Of a stretch of 64,000 nucleotides of DNA, positions 24,315 through 32,275 are shown piece after piece. The notes under the pieces are model-generated. The model saw only the letters and a program-made list of their open reading frames with translations. It was not told the origin of the DNA and searched no databases. Both the position numbers and the translations under genes were made by a program. How positions within the stretch are numbered: position 1 is the first letter of the stretch; every line of letters begins with the position of its first letter. The stretch lies in contig CAWGLV010000001.1 in assembly GCA_963823495.1 (NCBI GenBank), forward strand, positions 558,001 to 622,000, written 5' to 3'. Source of the DNA: DATDAH01 sp963823495. Its GTDB lineage: Bacteria; Actinomycetota; Acidimicrobiia; Acidimicrobiales; DATDAH01.

Positions 24315-25233
24315 TCGACCCGGCGGCCGGGTGTGGCTCAGGGCCGCTCGACGCCGGAACGAGGCTGTCCGGCGTGCCATCGCAGCGTGGTCGAGATCCG
24401 GTCGATGGTCTGGTCGTCCCGGCGGCGGGCTGCGACTGACGCACCGCCCAGGTCGCCGGGCCCCGTGCCGCGGCCGCCAGCCACCGGGTCATCTCGATGC
24501 GCTGTCCGATCGCTCGTTGCTGGAAGCCCATGCCGAGCTTGAACCGGTCCAGGCCGGGGAGATCCGACAGCAGCGACTCGAGCCCCCAGGAGACCTGTGT
24601 GACGTCCGGTCGGCCGAGGGCATCTCGGGTCACGGTGTAGACCAAGGCGTTGTTGGGATAGCGCCCGAGATGCTCGCTCAGGGACTTGAGCACCGGCAGG
24701 TACACGCAGTCGTCGACGGTCACCGCGATGAGGAACGCGGCCAGTCGGTCGCCGACGAAGGCACCCCAGCATTCGGCGGCGTCGACGGCCGCGGCCGCAG
24801 CGAAATGGCGACGCCAGTACTCGTCGTGGTCCGCGGCCACGGTGCGGTGCTGGCGTTCGTGGGTGCTCCGGCTGATGACCAGTCCGCCGTCCCTCTCGAG
24901 GTCGGTGAAGGGGAGTCGGCGCACGCGGCAGTTCTCGAGTCCCCGGCGGGTGGCCCGCCGAGCCGTGGAGCTGAGGGTGGCCAGGTCATAGCCGGGGTCG
25001 TCACACACGATCCGGTAGCTCGTGGTCCCGAGGGCCATCGGGCAGGGGTACCGCAGCACCCACGCCCCGTGTCCGAAGACCTCGTTGATCTCTCCGGGCG
25101 AGGGGGCGAGCTCAGTGTGGAACGGGATGCTGAGGAACCAGTGCGGATGGACCTCGTACCACCATGCGCTCTCGGTTCTCGTCACGCGGTGGCCGGCGTT
25201 CTCGAGGAGCGACGCGTACGCCTCCGCGCTCAC
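24103..25233 (-). CDS. FemAB/GNAT-like acyltransferase, C-terminal end uncertain
   Basis: About 270 residues resemble FemAB or BioF2-type acetyltransferases seen in polysaccharide loci: YPCPMALGTTSYRIV, STARRATRRGLENC, ECWGAFVGDRLAAFLIAV and VSWGLESLLSDLPGLDRFKLGMGF, the last being the typical end of the acyl-CoA-binding fold. After about residue 280 the frame becomes Pro/Ser/Arg-rich low-complexity sequence that overlaps the convergent deacetylase by 211 bases, so the true end is probably near 24350 and a frame change there is likely. It follows the SQD1-like gene by three bases on the same strand. Confidence 0.65.
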   Translation of the reverse strand: MSAEAYASLLENAGHRVTRTESAWWYEVHPHWFLSIPFHTELAPSPGEINEVFGHGAWVLRYPCPMALGTTSYRIVCDDPGYDLATLSSTARRATRRGLENCRVRRLPFTDLERDGGLVISRSTHERQHRTVAADHDEYWRRHFAAAAAVDAAECWGAFVGDRLAAFLIAVTVDDCVYLPVLKSLSEHLGRYPNNALVYTVTRDALGRPDVTQVSWGLESLLSDLPGLDRFKLGMGFQQRAIGQRIEMTRWLAAAARGPATWAVRQSQPAAGTTRPSTGSRPRCDGTPDSLVPASSGPEPHPAAGSIRSTASRPGPSPSPETAPRSPSAPTAPPAPDTDTRPGGGRGPRRHSFGDQGPARRRGCRRSPSRSARSPS

Positions 25234-25236
25234 CGA

Positions 25237-26388
25237 TCATCTGTCCCAGCGGACACGGGGCATGACGATCTCTCGACGTATGGCGTCGCGATGCTCCCAG
25301 ACGACCTCCATCATCCGGGCCAGCACCTCCTCGGTCATGAGGTGCGGCTCGAGCCCGAGCTCGAGGAGACCGGAGTGCACCGGGTTGTAGTAGTGCTCTT
25401 CCTGTTCCTGACGGGGATTCCGGATGGCCTCGATGCGCACGTCGAGATCGAGGGTCACGGCCGCCTTCCGGACGCGCTCGGCGATCTCGTTGACCGAGAG
25501 GGTCTCGGTGAACTGGTTCAGGATCCGTAGCTCCCCGCGGTCAGCCGGGCTGTTGAGGACGAGGTCGACGCACTGCAGCGTGTCGACCAGGTTCAGATAG
25601 CCCCGCGTCTGCCCGCCGGCGCCGTACACGGTCAGCGGGATGCCGGCGACGGCTTGGACGAGGAATCGGTTGACGACGGTGCCGAAGATGTCGTCGTAGT
25701 GGAAGGTGGGCGCCAGGCGCGGGTCCAGGTCGGTCTCCGCCGTCGCCAGCCCGTACACGGGTCCTTGCATGAGATCGGTCACCCGGAGGCCATGGGTGCG
25801 GACGTAGAACCACAGGAGGTCGGTGTCGAAGATCTTGGTGGTGTGATAGAGGCTGCCCGCCTGCCGCGGGTAGAGAAGCCGGTCCTTCCGGCCCTTGTGT
25901 TCGACGTCGAGCCATCCCTCCTCGATGTCGATGTTGGGGGTGCCGTACTCGCCCATGGTCCCCAATTTGACGAGGTGGCAGTCGGGCACCTGTTCGAGGA
26001 CGGCCCAGACGATGTTGAAGGTCGAGTTGAGGTTGTTGTTGATCGTGAGGTGTGCGGCGTCGGTAGCTCGACATCGAGTAGGGACCCGACGGCTGCTCGG
26101 CGTAGTGCACGACGGCCTCGGGTCGACAGCTTTCGACGGTCGTCGACAACGAGTGGTAGTCGGTGCAGTCGCCGATGACGACCTGGATCTCGACGCCGGC
26201 CGCCTCCGCGAAGATCCTTGCCCGCTCGACCAGGTTGGGTGTGGGCACGAGCGCCTCGGAGTTCATGGCGTGGGCGATCTGGCGCCGGAGGTAGTTGTCC
26301 ATCACGGTGACGTCGTGGCCGCGGCAGCCATCTGCATCGCGGTCGGCCACCCGAGGTAGCCGTCGCCTCCCAGAATCAGTACCCGCAT
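25237..26388 (-). pseudogene. UDP-sulfoquinovose synthase (SQD1)-like NAD-dependent epimerase, two compensating frameshifts
   Basis: Three segments in alternating frames together give one SDR enzyme of about 383 residues. The start MRVLILGGDGYLGWPTAMQM has the GGDGYLG nucleotide-binding loop. The middle (GHDVTVMDNYLRRQIAHAMN ... AVVHYAEQPSGPYSM) is in another frame. From about 26070 the original frame resumes with TINNNLNSTFNIVW, VKLGTMGEYGTPNIDIEEGW, SLYHTTKIFD, TDLMQGPVYG, GQTRGYLNL and LNQFTETLSVNE, which are diagnostic for SQD1. The indels lie near 26318-26326 and 26068-26075 and cancel. SQD1 makes UDP-sulfoquinovose from UDP-glucose and sulfite. It may be intact in life if these are sequencing errors. 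Confidence 0.8.
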
Positions 26389-26391
26389 GGT

Positions 26392-27195
26392 CTAGTCGTC
26401 CGATCTCGTTGCGTATCGCTCCTGAAACGCCGCATCCTTCTCGGCCCGCAGCTGGAGGCCTTCGCCGTAGAGGTCGATGGCGCTCTCCGCTCGCTTCCAC
26501 GTGCGCTGGAACCTGTCGTTCGCCTCGGCGAACAGCAGCGTGGACCAGTGCCAGCCGGACGGGTGCCAGAGGTACTCATGGGTCAGGAGGTGGATTCTCT
26601 CATGGCGGTGGAGGCTCTCGGTGACGACCCCTTCCCGCCAGCGCTGCGTGCTGTCGCTGAGGTACTTCATGTCGACCATGTAGCGCGGGTCGTACACGTC
26701 GATGACGCCCGGGAGGGCGAAGGTGCGCCCCGACCGCATCGGCATGTGGGACGACATCGCGTACACCGTGGTCTCGAAGGAGGCCTCGAGCAGGTCGATC
26801 TGGGCCTTCACCACCCTGGCCGGGTCGACGCCGAGTCGTTCGAGCAGCGCCGCGTCGTAGTGGATGCCGATGTCGTGGCCGAGGTCGAGGATCTGACGAA
26901 TGCGTCCCGCCTCGTCTTCTTCGAACGGGTTGTACTCGCCGGTGGTGAGCAGGAAGAACGTGGAGGAAACGCCTTCGGCGGCATCGATCTCCGCCATCCT
27001 CAGCGCCGCCGGGATGCTGAACTCGACGTCGTGGCGCATGATGACGAACCTGGGCAGGTCCGCGAGGCGGGGCCCGAGCGAGTGGACGTCACGGAAGGAC
27101 AGGGTCGGATGCGTCCGGCGGATCGTGGCCACGATCTCGCGGTAGTGCTCGGTGGTGAAGTCACGGTCGGCTTCGGCGTCACGGACCAACGTCAT
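26392..27195 (-). CDS. Polysaccharide deacetylase-like protein of glycan loci
   Basis: The 267-residue protein has a degenerate NodB-like barrel: FVIMRHDVEFSIPAALRMAEI carries the catalytic-type HD pair, STFFLLTTGEYNPF the next strand, and DLGHDIGIHYD the His/Asp pair in place of HxxxH. The C-terminal ERIHLLTHEYLWHPSG supplies a further His. Proteins of this sort occur in capsule and O-antigen clusters; whether they deacetylate is unproven. The start at 27195 overlaps the formyltransferase stop by four bases and the stop is three bases before the SQD1-like start, so the four minus-strand genes form a tight operon. Confidence 0.75.
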   Translation of the reverse strand: MTLVRDAEADRDFTTEHYREIVATIRRTHPTLSFRDVHSLGPRLADLPRFVIMRHDVEFSIPAALRMAEIDAAEGVSSTFFLLTTGEYNPFEEDEAGRIRQILDLGHDIGIHYDAALLERLGVDPARVVKAQIDLLEASFETTVYAMSSHMPMRSGRTFALPGVIDVYDPRYMVDMKYLSDSTQRWREGVVTESLHRHERIHLLTHEYLWHPSGWHWSTLLFAEANDRFQRTWKRAESAIDLYGEGLQLRAEKDAAFQERYATRSDD

Positions 27196-28166
27196 CCTCC
27201 CAACGTCTGCCCACACGCGAGGGTCGACGGCAGCTCGTGATCCAGCACGTGGACGCTCTCTCGGCGACCGCAGCACGCGATGAACGTGCCGTCCCAGAAT
27301 GTCTCGAGCACCGTACCGGGCGCTTCGCCGTGCTCGATGCCGGCGGGACCGCAGCGCCAGATCCGGAAGGGTCGCTGATCGTGGACGGTGAATGCGCCGG
27401 GATAGGGGCGGGTCTGGGCCCGCACCCAGTTGGTGATCGGTGTTGCGGACCAGGACCAGTCGATCGCGCCGTCGGCGGCGGATCGCCGCGGGAGGACCCG
27501 ATCGCCTTCGGTGGGGGCGGGGAGGGGTTGCAGGGACACGGTTCCCGACAACAGGTCGTCCCACCGGCCGACCACTTCGTTGGTGAAGACGACGCGGGCC
27601 TTCTGCTGGAGGGTCTGGATGTCATCGTGGGGCTCGATGCCGATGGGGACCACGGCGAGGAGGTCACCGCTGTCGGCTTCATCGGTGTAGCGGAAGATGT
27701 GGGCGTAGACCACGTCGGCCCCCTCGATCAGGGCCCAGTTGATGGGCGAGCGCCCGCGACCGTCCGGGAGCATCGTGGCGCAGGCGTGCATGCCGAAGAC
27801 GCCGTGGCGGTGACGGTCGAGGAACCAGCTGGGCAGGAGCCGCTGCCAGCCGATGCAGAACCCGACGTCGCCTCGGACTGCGGCGAGGGCGGTCCGGTCC
27901 TCTGACCCGTCGAGTCGGTAGGTGGAGGCGACGTAGACGGGGAGGTGACGAGCGAACTCCCGGGACAGGTCCAACCAACTCGGCACGTTGCTGCGGTCCG
28001 CCGTCTCCCGAGAGATCGTCACGACACCGGCGACCGGGCACCGGAGCTGATCAGAACGGTTGACTGACCTTGGATAAGACGCACGAGGACTATGATCCGA
28101 AGACTTGAACCGGAGGAGCCTGGGGGACTGCATAGCGATGGAGCAAGGCACACATGAGAATGACAC
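27192..28166 (-). CDS. Sugar N-formyltransferase-like protein, N-terminus probably truncated
   Basis: The frame has the formyltransferase core: HACATMLPDGRGRSPINWALIEG with the catalytic His, then DEADSGDLLA with the Asp, and an Fmt/ArnA-type C-terminal domain (ADGAIDWSWSATPITNWVRAQ and RPYPGAF). Such enzymes use formyltetrahydrofolate to N-formylate amino sugars, which suits the neighbouring aminotransferase. Homology begins only at VAGVVTISRETAD (about 28028); the first strand and helix expected before it are replaced by unrelated sequence (SSDHSPRASYPRSVN), so the 5' end looks lost and the true start is unclear. It is the first gene of the minus-strand operon. Confidence 0.7.
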   Translation of the reverse strand: MSFSCVPCSIAMQSPRLLRFKSSDHSPRASYPRSVNRSDQLRCPVAGVVTISRETADRSNVPSWLDLSREFARHLPVYVASTYRLDGSEDRTALAAVRGDVGFCIGWQRLLPSWFLDRHRHGVFGMHACATMLPDGRGRSPINWALIEGADVVYAHIFRYTDEADSGDLLAVVPIGIEPHDDIQTLQQKARVVFTNEVVGRWDDLLSGTVSLQPLPAPTEGDRVLPRRSAADGAIDWSWSATPITNWVRAQTRPYPGAFTVHDQRPFRIWRCGPAGIEHGEAPGTVLETFWDGTFIACCGRRESVHVLDHELPSTLACGQTLGG

Positions 28167-28290
28167 CGCGCCAAGAATCGATACTGCTCAGACGCGGGTG
28201 ATGTCATGAAAAGAAGGAAGGCTGCAAACAGAGGAAAGCGAAGCCAGCCGGCGCCAGCGCCGACGGCCTGGGCCGGTGATCGGAACTGCG

Positions 28291-28364
28291 TGGAGCGGGT
28301 GACGAGAGTCGAACTCGCGTTCTCAGCTTGGGAAGCTGATGTTCTGCCACTGAACTACACCCGC
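28291..28364 (-). tRNA. tRNA-Gly(CCC)
   Basis: On the minus strand the sequence folds as a complete cloverleaf: acceptor GCGGGTG/CACCCGC, D stem GTTC/GAAC, anticodon arm TCAGC-TTCCCAA-GCTGA giving anticodon CCC, T arm GCGAG-TTCGACT-CTCGT, discriminator T and encoded CCA. Its 3' end faces the polysaccharide locus. Confidence 0.95.
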
Positions 28365-28402
28365 AGGACCCGCCAGGCTAGCCGGGGGTACGGTCGCGTC
28401 CC

Positions 28403-28546
28403 ATGTCGTCGACTTCGTCGTGGGGAGCGGCCCGACTCGACATCGGACAGCTGAAGGCGCCCACCGACGACGCATTGGCGGCGGGCTTCATGGAGGCGTC
28501 GGAGCCGGTCGACGCCATCGCCGACGCCGGGACGTGCTCGGGCTGA
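28403..28546 (+). CDS. Possible 47-residue protein coupled to the DJ-1-like gene
   Basis: A short frame from ATG 28403 ends in a TGA that overlaps the ATG of the next gene by one base (TGATG). The predicted peptide (MSSTSSWGAARLDIGQLKAP, then acidic and Ala-rich residues) resembles no family I know. The coupling geometry and acceptable composition support translation; its small size and lack of homology argue for caution. Confidence 0.35.
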   Translation: MSSTSSWGAARLDIGQLKAPTDDALAAGFMEASEPVDAIADAGTCSG

Positions 28547-29262
28547 TGGACGTCGCCGTCCTCCTCTCGCCCGGGGTCACCGCCTTCGAGGCCCTGGGGC
28601 CCTACGGCGTCTTCCGCCGGGTGCCCGGCGCCCGGGTCCACCTGGTGGCCGACTCGGTGGGTCGCGTCCCCACGCAGGGCGCCAAGGTCGCCTTGTTGGC
28701 CGACGCGGTGATGGAGGACCATCCGAGTCCCGATGTGGTCGTGGTCCCCGGGGGGATCGGCATCCGCCGCCTCGTCGAGGACGAGCGGGCCGTGGCCTGG
28801 GTCGCCGGAGCCCACGAGACCAGCGAGTGGACGACCGCCGTCTCCACCGGATCGGTCCTGCTCGCGGCCGCCGGGGTGCTCGAGGGCGACGCCACCACGC
28901 ACTGGCTGGCCACCGACCTGCTCGAGGAGCAGGGGGCCCACGCCGTGGCCGAGCGCATCGTGCGCTCGGGCCGGGTCCTGACCGCGGAGGGCGCGACCGC
29001 TGCGGTCGAGATGGCCCTCGAGGTCGTCGCCCGCCTGGTCGACCCGTCCACGGCGACCCGCATCCGTCAGGCCCTGGACGTCGACGACCTCGGACCGCTG
29101 GACCCGACCAAGCCGGTCCGGTCCGAGACCCTCGTCGCCCTGGCGGGCCCCGACGAGATCGATCCCGAGCCGGCCTACGTGCTCGGGCCGGCAACCGGCC
29201 GAGAGAGGCGTCGTCGCCGCCCGCCCAGGGGCCGCATCGAGCTCCTCTTCGCCCCCGCCTGA
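28546..29262 (+). CDS. DJ-1/PfpI-family protein with Ser in place of the nucleophilic Cys
   Basis: The 238-residue protein has the glutaminase-like Rossmann fold of DJ-1/PfpI and isonitrile-hydratase-like proteins: MDVAVLLSPGVTAFEALGPY, DVVVVPGGIGIRR, LLAAAGVLEGDATTHW and VLTAEGATAAVEMALEVV. In relatives the elbow reads xCTGSLLLAAAG; here it reads VSTGSVLLAAAG, so the nucleophile is Ser100 (codon 28843-28845, TCC). This predicts altered or lost hydratase-type activity. A basic and Pro-rich tail of about 40 residues follows. The start overlaps the small upstream frame, and the stop lies 14 bases before hairpin element copy 2. Confidence 0.85.
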   Translation: MDVAVLLSPGVTAFEALGPYGVFRRVPGARVHLVADSVGRVPTQGAKVALLADAVMEDHPSPDVVVVPGGIGIRRLVEDERAVAWVAGAHETSEWTTAVSTGSVLLAAAGVLEGDATTHWLATDLLEEQGAHAVAERIVRSGRVLTAEGATAAVEMALEVVARLVDPSTATRIRQALDVDDLGPLDPTKPVRSETLVALAGPDEIDPEPAYVLGPATGRERRRRRPPRGRIELLFAPA

Positions 29263-29276
29263 CCCGATCGGGAACT

Positions 29277-29313
29277 GCGTCGATCGGTCACGCTGAGCGT
29301 GACCAATCGACGC
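29277..29313. repeat. Nested-hairpin element, copy 2, between convergent genes
   Basis: Inner arms GGTCACGC/GCGTGACC with loop TGA and spacers C and A are identical to copy 1 at 15116-15152. The outer arms read GCGTCGAT/ATCGACGC: three bases on each side differ from copy 1 and every change preserves pairing. The flanks are also alike (T before, CAGA after). It lies between the DJ-1-like stop and the receiver-like stop, again a convergent junction. Confidence 0.8.
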
Positions 29314-29328
29314 CAGAACCGAACGCGG

Positions 29329-29796
29329 TCAGTCGGCGTCGCGCGCGGCGTCGCGGTGCGCTTGGCGCGCCGCCAGCGGCCGGTCGAGGGCACCCCGGAG
29401 CTCACTGGCGAGCTGATCGGCGTGGAAGGGGCGGGCCAGGAAGCCGTCGGCCCCCTTGTCCCAGACCTCGGGTCCGGCCGCCACGTCATCGGCCAGGAGG
29501 ACGACCGCCACCTCGTTCACGGGGGGATTGGGGTGGCCGCGGATCTTCTCGAGGAGCTGGCGGTTGGCCGTGGGGCCCGACAGCGACAGCACCGCGGCGC
29601 GACGTGGCGTGGCCAGCAGATGGCGCACCGCGCCCTCGGCGGTCTCGACCCGGTGCACGTCGTGGCCGTCGGCGGCCATCAGGCGGCTGAGCAGCTCCCC
29701 CGCGTCGGGGTCGTCGCACACGAGCAGGATGCCCTCACCGTGGGGCTCCCACTCGTGGCGCTTCTCGCCCTTGTCAGTCCGTGACCGTCTCAGCAC
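29329..29796 (-). CDS. Degenerate response-regulator receiver protein
   Basis: The 155-residue protein keeps the receiver fold (GILLVCDDPDAGELLSRLMAADGHDV, then alternating strands and helices, ending KGADGFLARPF). The acidic pair Asp28/Asp29 is present, but the phospho-acceptor position in AVLSLSGP is Ser71 and the conserved Lys before the final Pro is Arg122. It is therefore unlikely to be phosphorylated and probably acts as a pseudo-receiver. There is no output domain. The GTG start overlaps the end of the EtfD-like gene by 23 bases, so it is co-transcribed with it. Confidence 0.8.
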   Translation of the reverse strand: MLRRSRTDKGEKRHEWEPHGEGILLVCDDPDAGELLSRLMAADGHDVHRVETAEGAVRHLLATPRRAAVLSLSGPTANRQLLEKIRGHPNPPVNEVAVVLLADDVAAGPEVWDKGADGFLARPFHADQLASELRGALDRPLAARQAHRDAARDAD

Positions 29797-32002
29797 CGGA
29801 GCTGACCCCCAGTCGATCGTCGGCCCGCGCCTCGGCGCGTTCCACGGCCTCGAGCACGTGCATGGCGATGTCGGCCACCTTCACCTGTTCCTCGTCGACG
29901 CCCTCGCCCTTCACGCCGTCGTCGATCATGATGTAGCAGAAGGGACAGGCGGTGGCGATGCGACCGGCGCCGGTGGCCAGCAGTTCCTGGGAACGCTCGA
30001 CGTTGACCTGTTTGCCGGTGTGCTCCTCCATCCACATGCGGGCGCCACCGGCGCCACAGCACATGCCCGCGGTGCCGTTGCGGGGGGCCTCCACGACCTC
30101 GACGCCGCCCAGGCTCCCGATGACCTTGCGGGGGGCGAGGTACACGTCGTTGTGGCGACCGAGGTAGCAGGAGTCGTGGTAGACGAGACGCTCGTCGAGT
30201 CGGGCCTCGCTCAGGTCCAGCTTCCCGGACTCGATCAGGGTCTCCAGGAGCTGGCTGTGGTGCACCACGTCGTAGTGCCCGCCGAGCTGGGGGTACTCGT
30301 TGGCCAGGGTGTTGAAGCAGTGGGGGCACTGGGTGATGATCTTGCGCACGCCCATGCCGTCGAGGGCCTCGACGTTCTGGGTGGCCAGCATCTGGAACAG
30401 GTATTCGTTGCCGGAGCGCCGGGCCGGGTCGCCGGTGCACAGCTCCGAGGGCCCGAGGATGGCGAAGTCGAGGCCCGCCCGGGTCATCAGCTTGGCCATG
30501 GCCTGGCTGACCTTGCGGTTCTTGTCGTCGAAGCTGCCGGCGCAGCCGACCCAGTAGAGGTACTCGTGGTCGAAGGCGTCACCCGGGTCGACGACCGGGA
30601 TCTCGGCGTCGGTGCCCTCGAGGCCCTTGGCCCAGTCGGCCCGCTCGCCCTGGGACATCCCCCAGGGGTTGGAGGAGTTCTCCATGGACCGGTAGGCGTT
30701 GCCCAACTCGGTCGGGAAGTTGGATTCCATCAGCGACAGGTAGCGCCGCATGTCGAGGATCTTGTCGAGGATCTCGATGTTGACCGGGCAGATCTCGTCG
30801 CAGGCCTTGCAGGAGGTGCAGGCCCAGAGCTCCTCGGGGGTGATGCGCTCCAAGAGGCTGTCGGCCTGGACGGTGATCTCGGCGTCGACACCGATCGGGG
30901 GTGACACCACGGGTGAGCCGGTGGCGGCCATGACCTCACCGGTCTTGAGCACGATCTCGCGGGGATCCAGCGGCTTGCCGGTGGCGTGGGCCGGACAGAC
31001 CGAGGTGCACCGGCCGCACATCGTGCAGGCGTCGGTGTCCAGCAACTGCTTCCAGGTCATCTCGCTGACGGTGGAGGCGCCGAAGGACTCGAGCTCGGTC
31101 TCCATCAGGTTGGGCAGCGGCTTCATGGCGCCCTTGGGTCGCTCACGGTCCCGCAGGTACATGTTCAGGGGTGAGGTGAACATGTGGCGCAGCATGGTCA
31201 CGGGCAGGATCGCCAGGAAGGCGACGAAGCAGAGGACGTGCACCGTCCAGACGGCCTGGTGCCACCCGGCCAGGTTGTCCCAGCCCTCGACCAGCGACGA
31301 CAGCGGGTAGCCGACGAAGGACCACTCCTCGTGGGCCGGTCGGCCGTCGAGGGCGATGCGGAACATCTCGGCCTTGAAGCCGGTCACGCCGAGGACGAAG
31401 AAGAGGCCGAGGATCAGCGCGTGCTCAGGCTTGGACTTGATCCGGATCCGGTACGGGCGGATCACGTAGCGACGCAGGACGGCCATCACGATGCCGGCCA
31501 GGAACACGATGCCCGCCAGGTCGCCCACGAAGCTGTAGGCCTGGTAGGTGGTGCCGTGGAGGAACTTGGCGTCATCGGGGAGCTGGTGGTCGATCTCGAG
31601 CACCGCGGTCACCGCGACGAGCACCAGGAACCCGAAGTAGATGAGCGAGTGCATGACGCCGGCCACGGGGTCCCGCAGCAGGGTCTGCATGTAGACCCCG
31701 GCCCGGAAGTCCCCCAATCGGCGCTTGAGGTTCCCGGCGTTGGTGGACCGGTCGTCGGGCGCACCCCGCTGCCAGTTCTTCACCCGGAAGGAGAAGAGGA
31801 CCGCGCCGTAGACCAGCAGCGCCGGGATGACCGTGTAGAACGCCACCTTCAGGGCGTCGGGGATGTTCCCGAACACCTCCCGGTGGATCGTCGACTCCTC
31901 CTCGAAGCCGGTGATGCCGGGGGCGATGCCGGAGCCGATCGTGAAGAGGGCGATGGCGACGCCGAGGCCGATGACGAGTTGCTGGGGCGTGATCCGCTTC
32001 AT
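29774..32002 (-). CDS. EtfD-like membrane Fe-S protein (putative ETF:menaquinone oxidoreductase)
   Basis: The 742-residue protein has an N-terminal NarI-like cytochrome b domain of five or six helices with membrane histidines, two 4Fe-4S motifs (CTMCGRCTSVCP at 326-337 and CTSCKACDEICP at 395-406) and two CCG domains (Cys486, 522, 559, 562 and Cys612, 648, 649, 686, 689). This layout is that of HdrD/GlpC relatives and of EtfD (Rv0338c-type) proteins that pass electrons from ETF, reduced by acyl-CoA dehydrogenases, to menaquinone. No etfAB is in the window. Start ATG 32002 is preferred because it gives a normal N-terminus (MKRITPQQ). Confidence 0.85.
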   Translation of the reverse strand: MKRITPQQLVIGLGVAIALFTIGSGIAPGITGFEEESTIHREVFGNIPDALKVAFYTVIPALLVYGAVLFSFRVKNWQRGAPDDRSTNAGNLKRRLGDFRAGVYMQTLLRDPVAGVMHSLIYFGFLVLVAVTAVLEIDHQLPDDAKFLHGTTYQAYSFVGDLAGIVFLAGIVMAVLRRYVIRPYRIRIKSKPEHALILGLFFVLGVTGFKAEMFRIALDGRPAHEEWSFVGYPLSSLVEGWDNLAGWHQAVWTVHVLCFVAFLAILPVTMLRHMFTSPLNMYLRDRERPKGAMKPLPNLMETELESFGASTVSEMTWKQLLDTDACTMCGRCTSVCPAHATGKPLDPREIVLKTGEVMAATGSPVVSPPIGVDAEITVQADSLLERITPEELWACTSCKACDEICPVNIEILDKILDMRRYLSLMESNFPTELGNAYRSMENSSNPWGMSQGERADWAKGLEGTDAEIPVVDPGDAFDHEYLYWVGCAGSFDDKNRKVSQAMAKLMTRAGLDFAILGPSELCTGDPARRSGNEYLFQMLATQNVEALDGMGVRKIITQCPHCFNTLANEYPQLGGHYDVVHHSQLLETLIESGKLDLSEARLDERLVYHDSCYLGRHNDVYLAPRKVIGSLGGVEVVEAPRNGTAGMCCGAGGARMWMEEHTGKQVNVERSQELLATGAGRIATACPFCYIMIDDGVKGEGVDEEQVKVADIAMHVLEAVERAEARADDRLGVSSGAETVTD

Positions 32003-32180
32003 GTCCCCGCCGAAGCTACTCGCGGGCGACGGTCCGACAGGAGTCCGGGGGCATCCACCCTTCGGTGACCGACGAATCGGTCGCGGGTCGGACGGTCCGG
32101 TGTCGTCACCCGGGCCCGTACCGCATCCCGAGGACCGAAACACGCCCGACACATGCCGATCACCGCGCAGTGCGGAAGGC

Positions 32181-32207
32181 GTAACAGTTCCCGAACCAGC
32201 CGGAAAC
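32181..32207 (+). promoter_or_regulatory. GlnR-like box upstream of amt-glnK
   Basis: GTAAC-N6-CGAAC-N6-GAAAC gives three half-sites at the 11-bp spacing of actinobacterial GlnR operators (GTnAC-n6-GAAAC). It lies about 70 bases upstream of the amt ATG and near a -10-like TACCGT at 32219-32224. Activation under nitrogen limitation is inferred. The 273-bp intergenic region shared with the divergent EtfD-like gene holds no other clear element. Confidence 0.55.
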
Positions 32208-32275
32208 AGCCGCTTCCTACCGTCGTGCCCTCATCAGACGTGTCCGCCGTCGAGCGGGCCTCACAGGAGGTGTAC

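Noticed and set aside
24103..24350. C-terminal low-complexity end of the FemAB-like frame
   Set aside because: It overlaps the convergent deacetylase gene by about 210 bases and has no family similarity; kept in the coordinates only because no earlier stop exists in this frame.
28291..28364. tRNA-Gly as an integration site with a second att copy
   Set aside because: No integrase and no repeat of the tRNA 3' end was found near 19-20.5 kb or elsewhere in the locus.
28206..28454. Plus-strand frame across the tRNA-Gly
   Set aside because: It reads straight through a complete tRNA cloverleaf on the other strand, so it is not coding.
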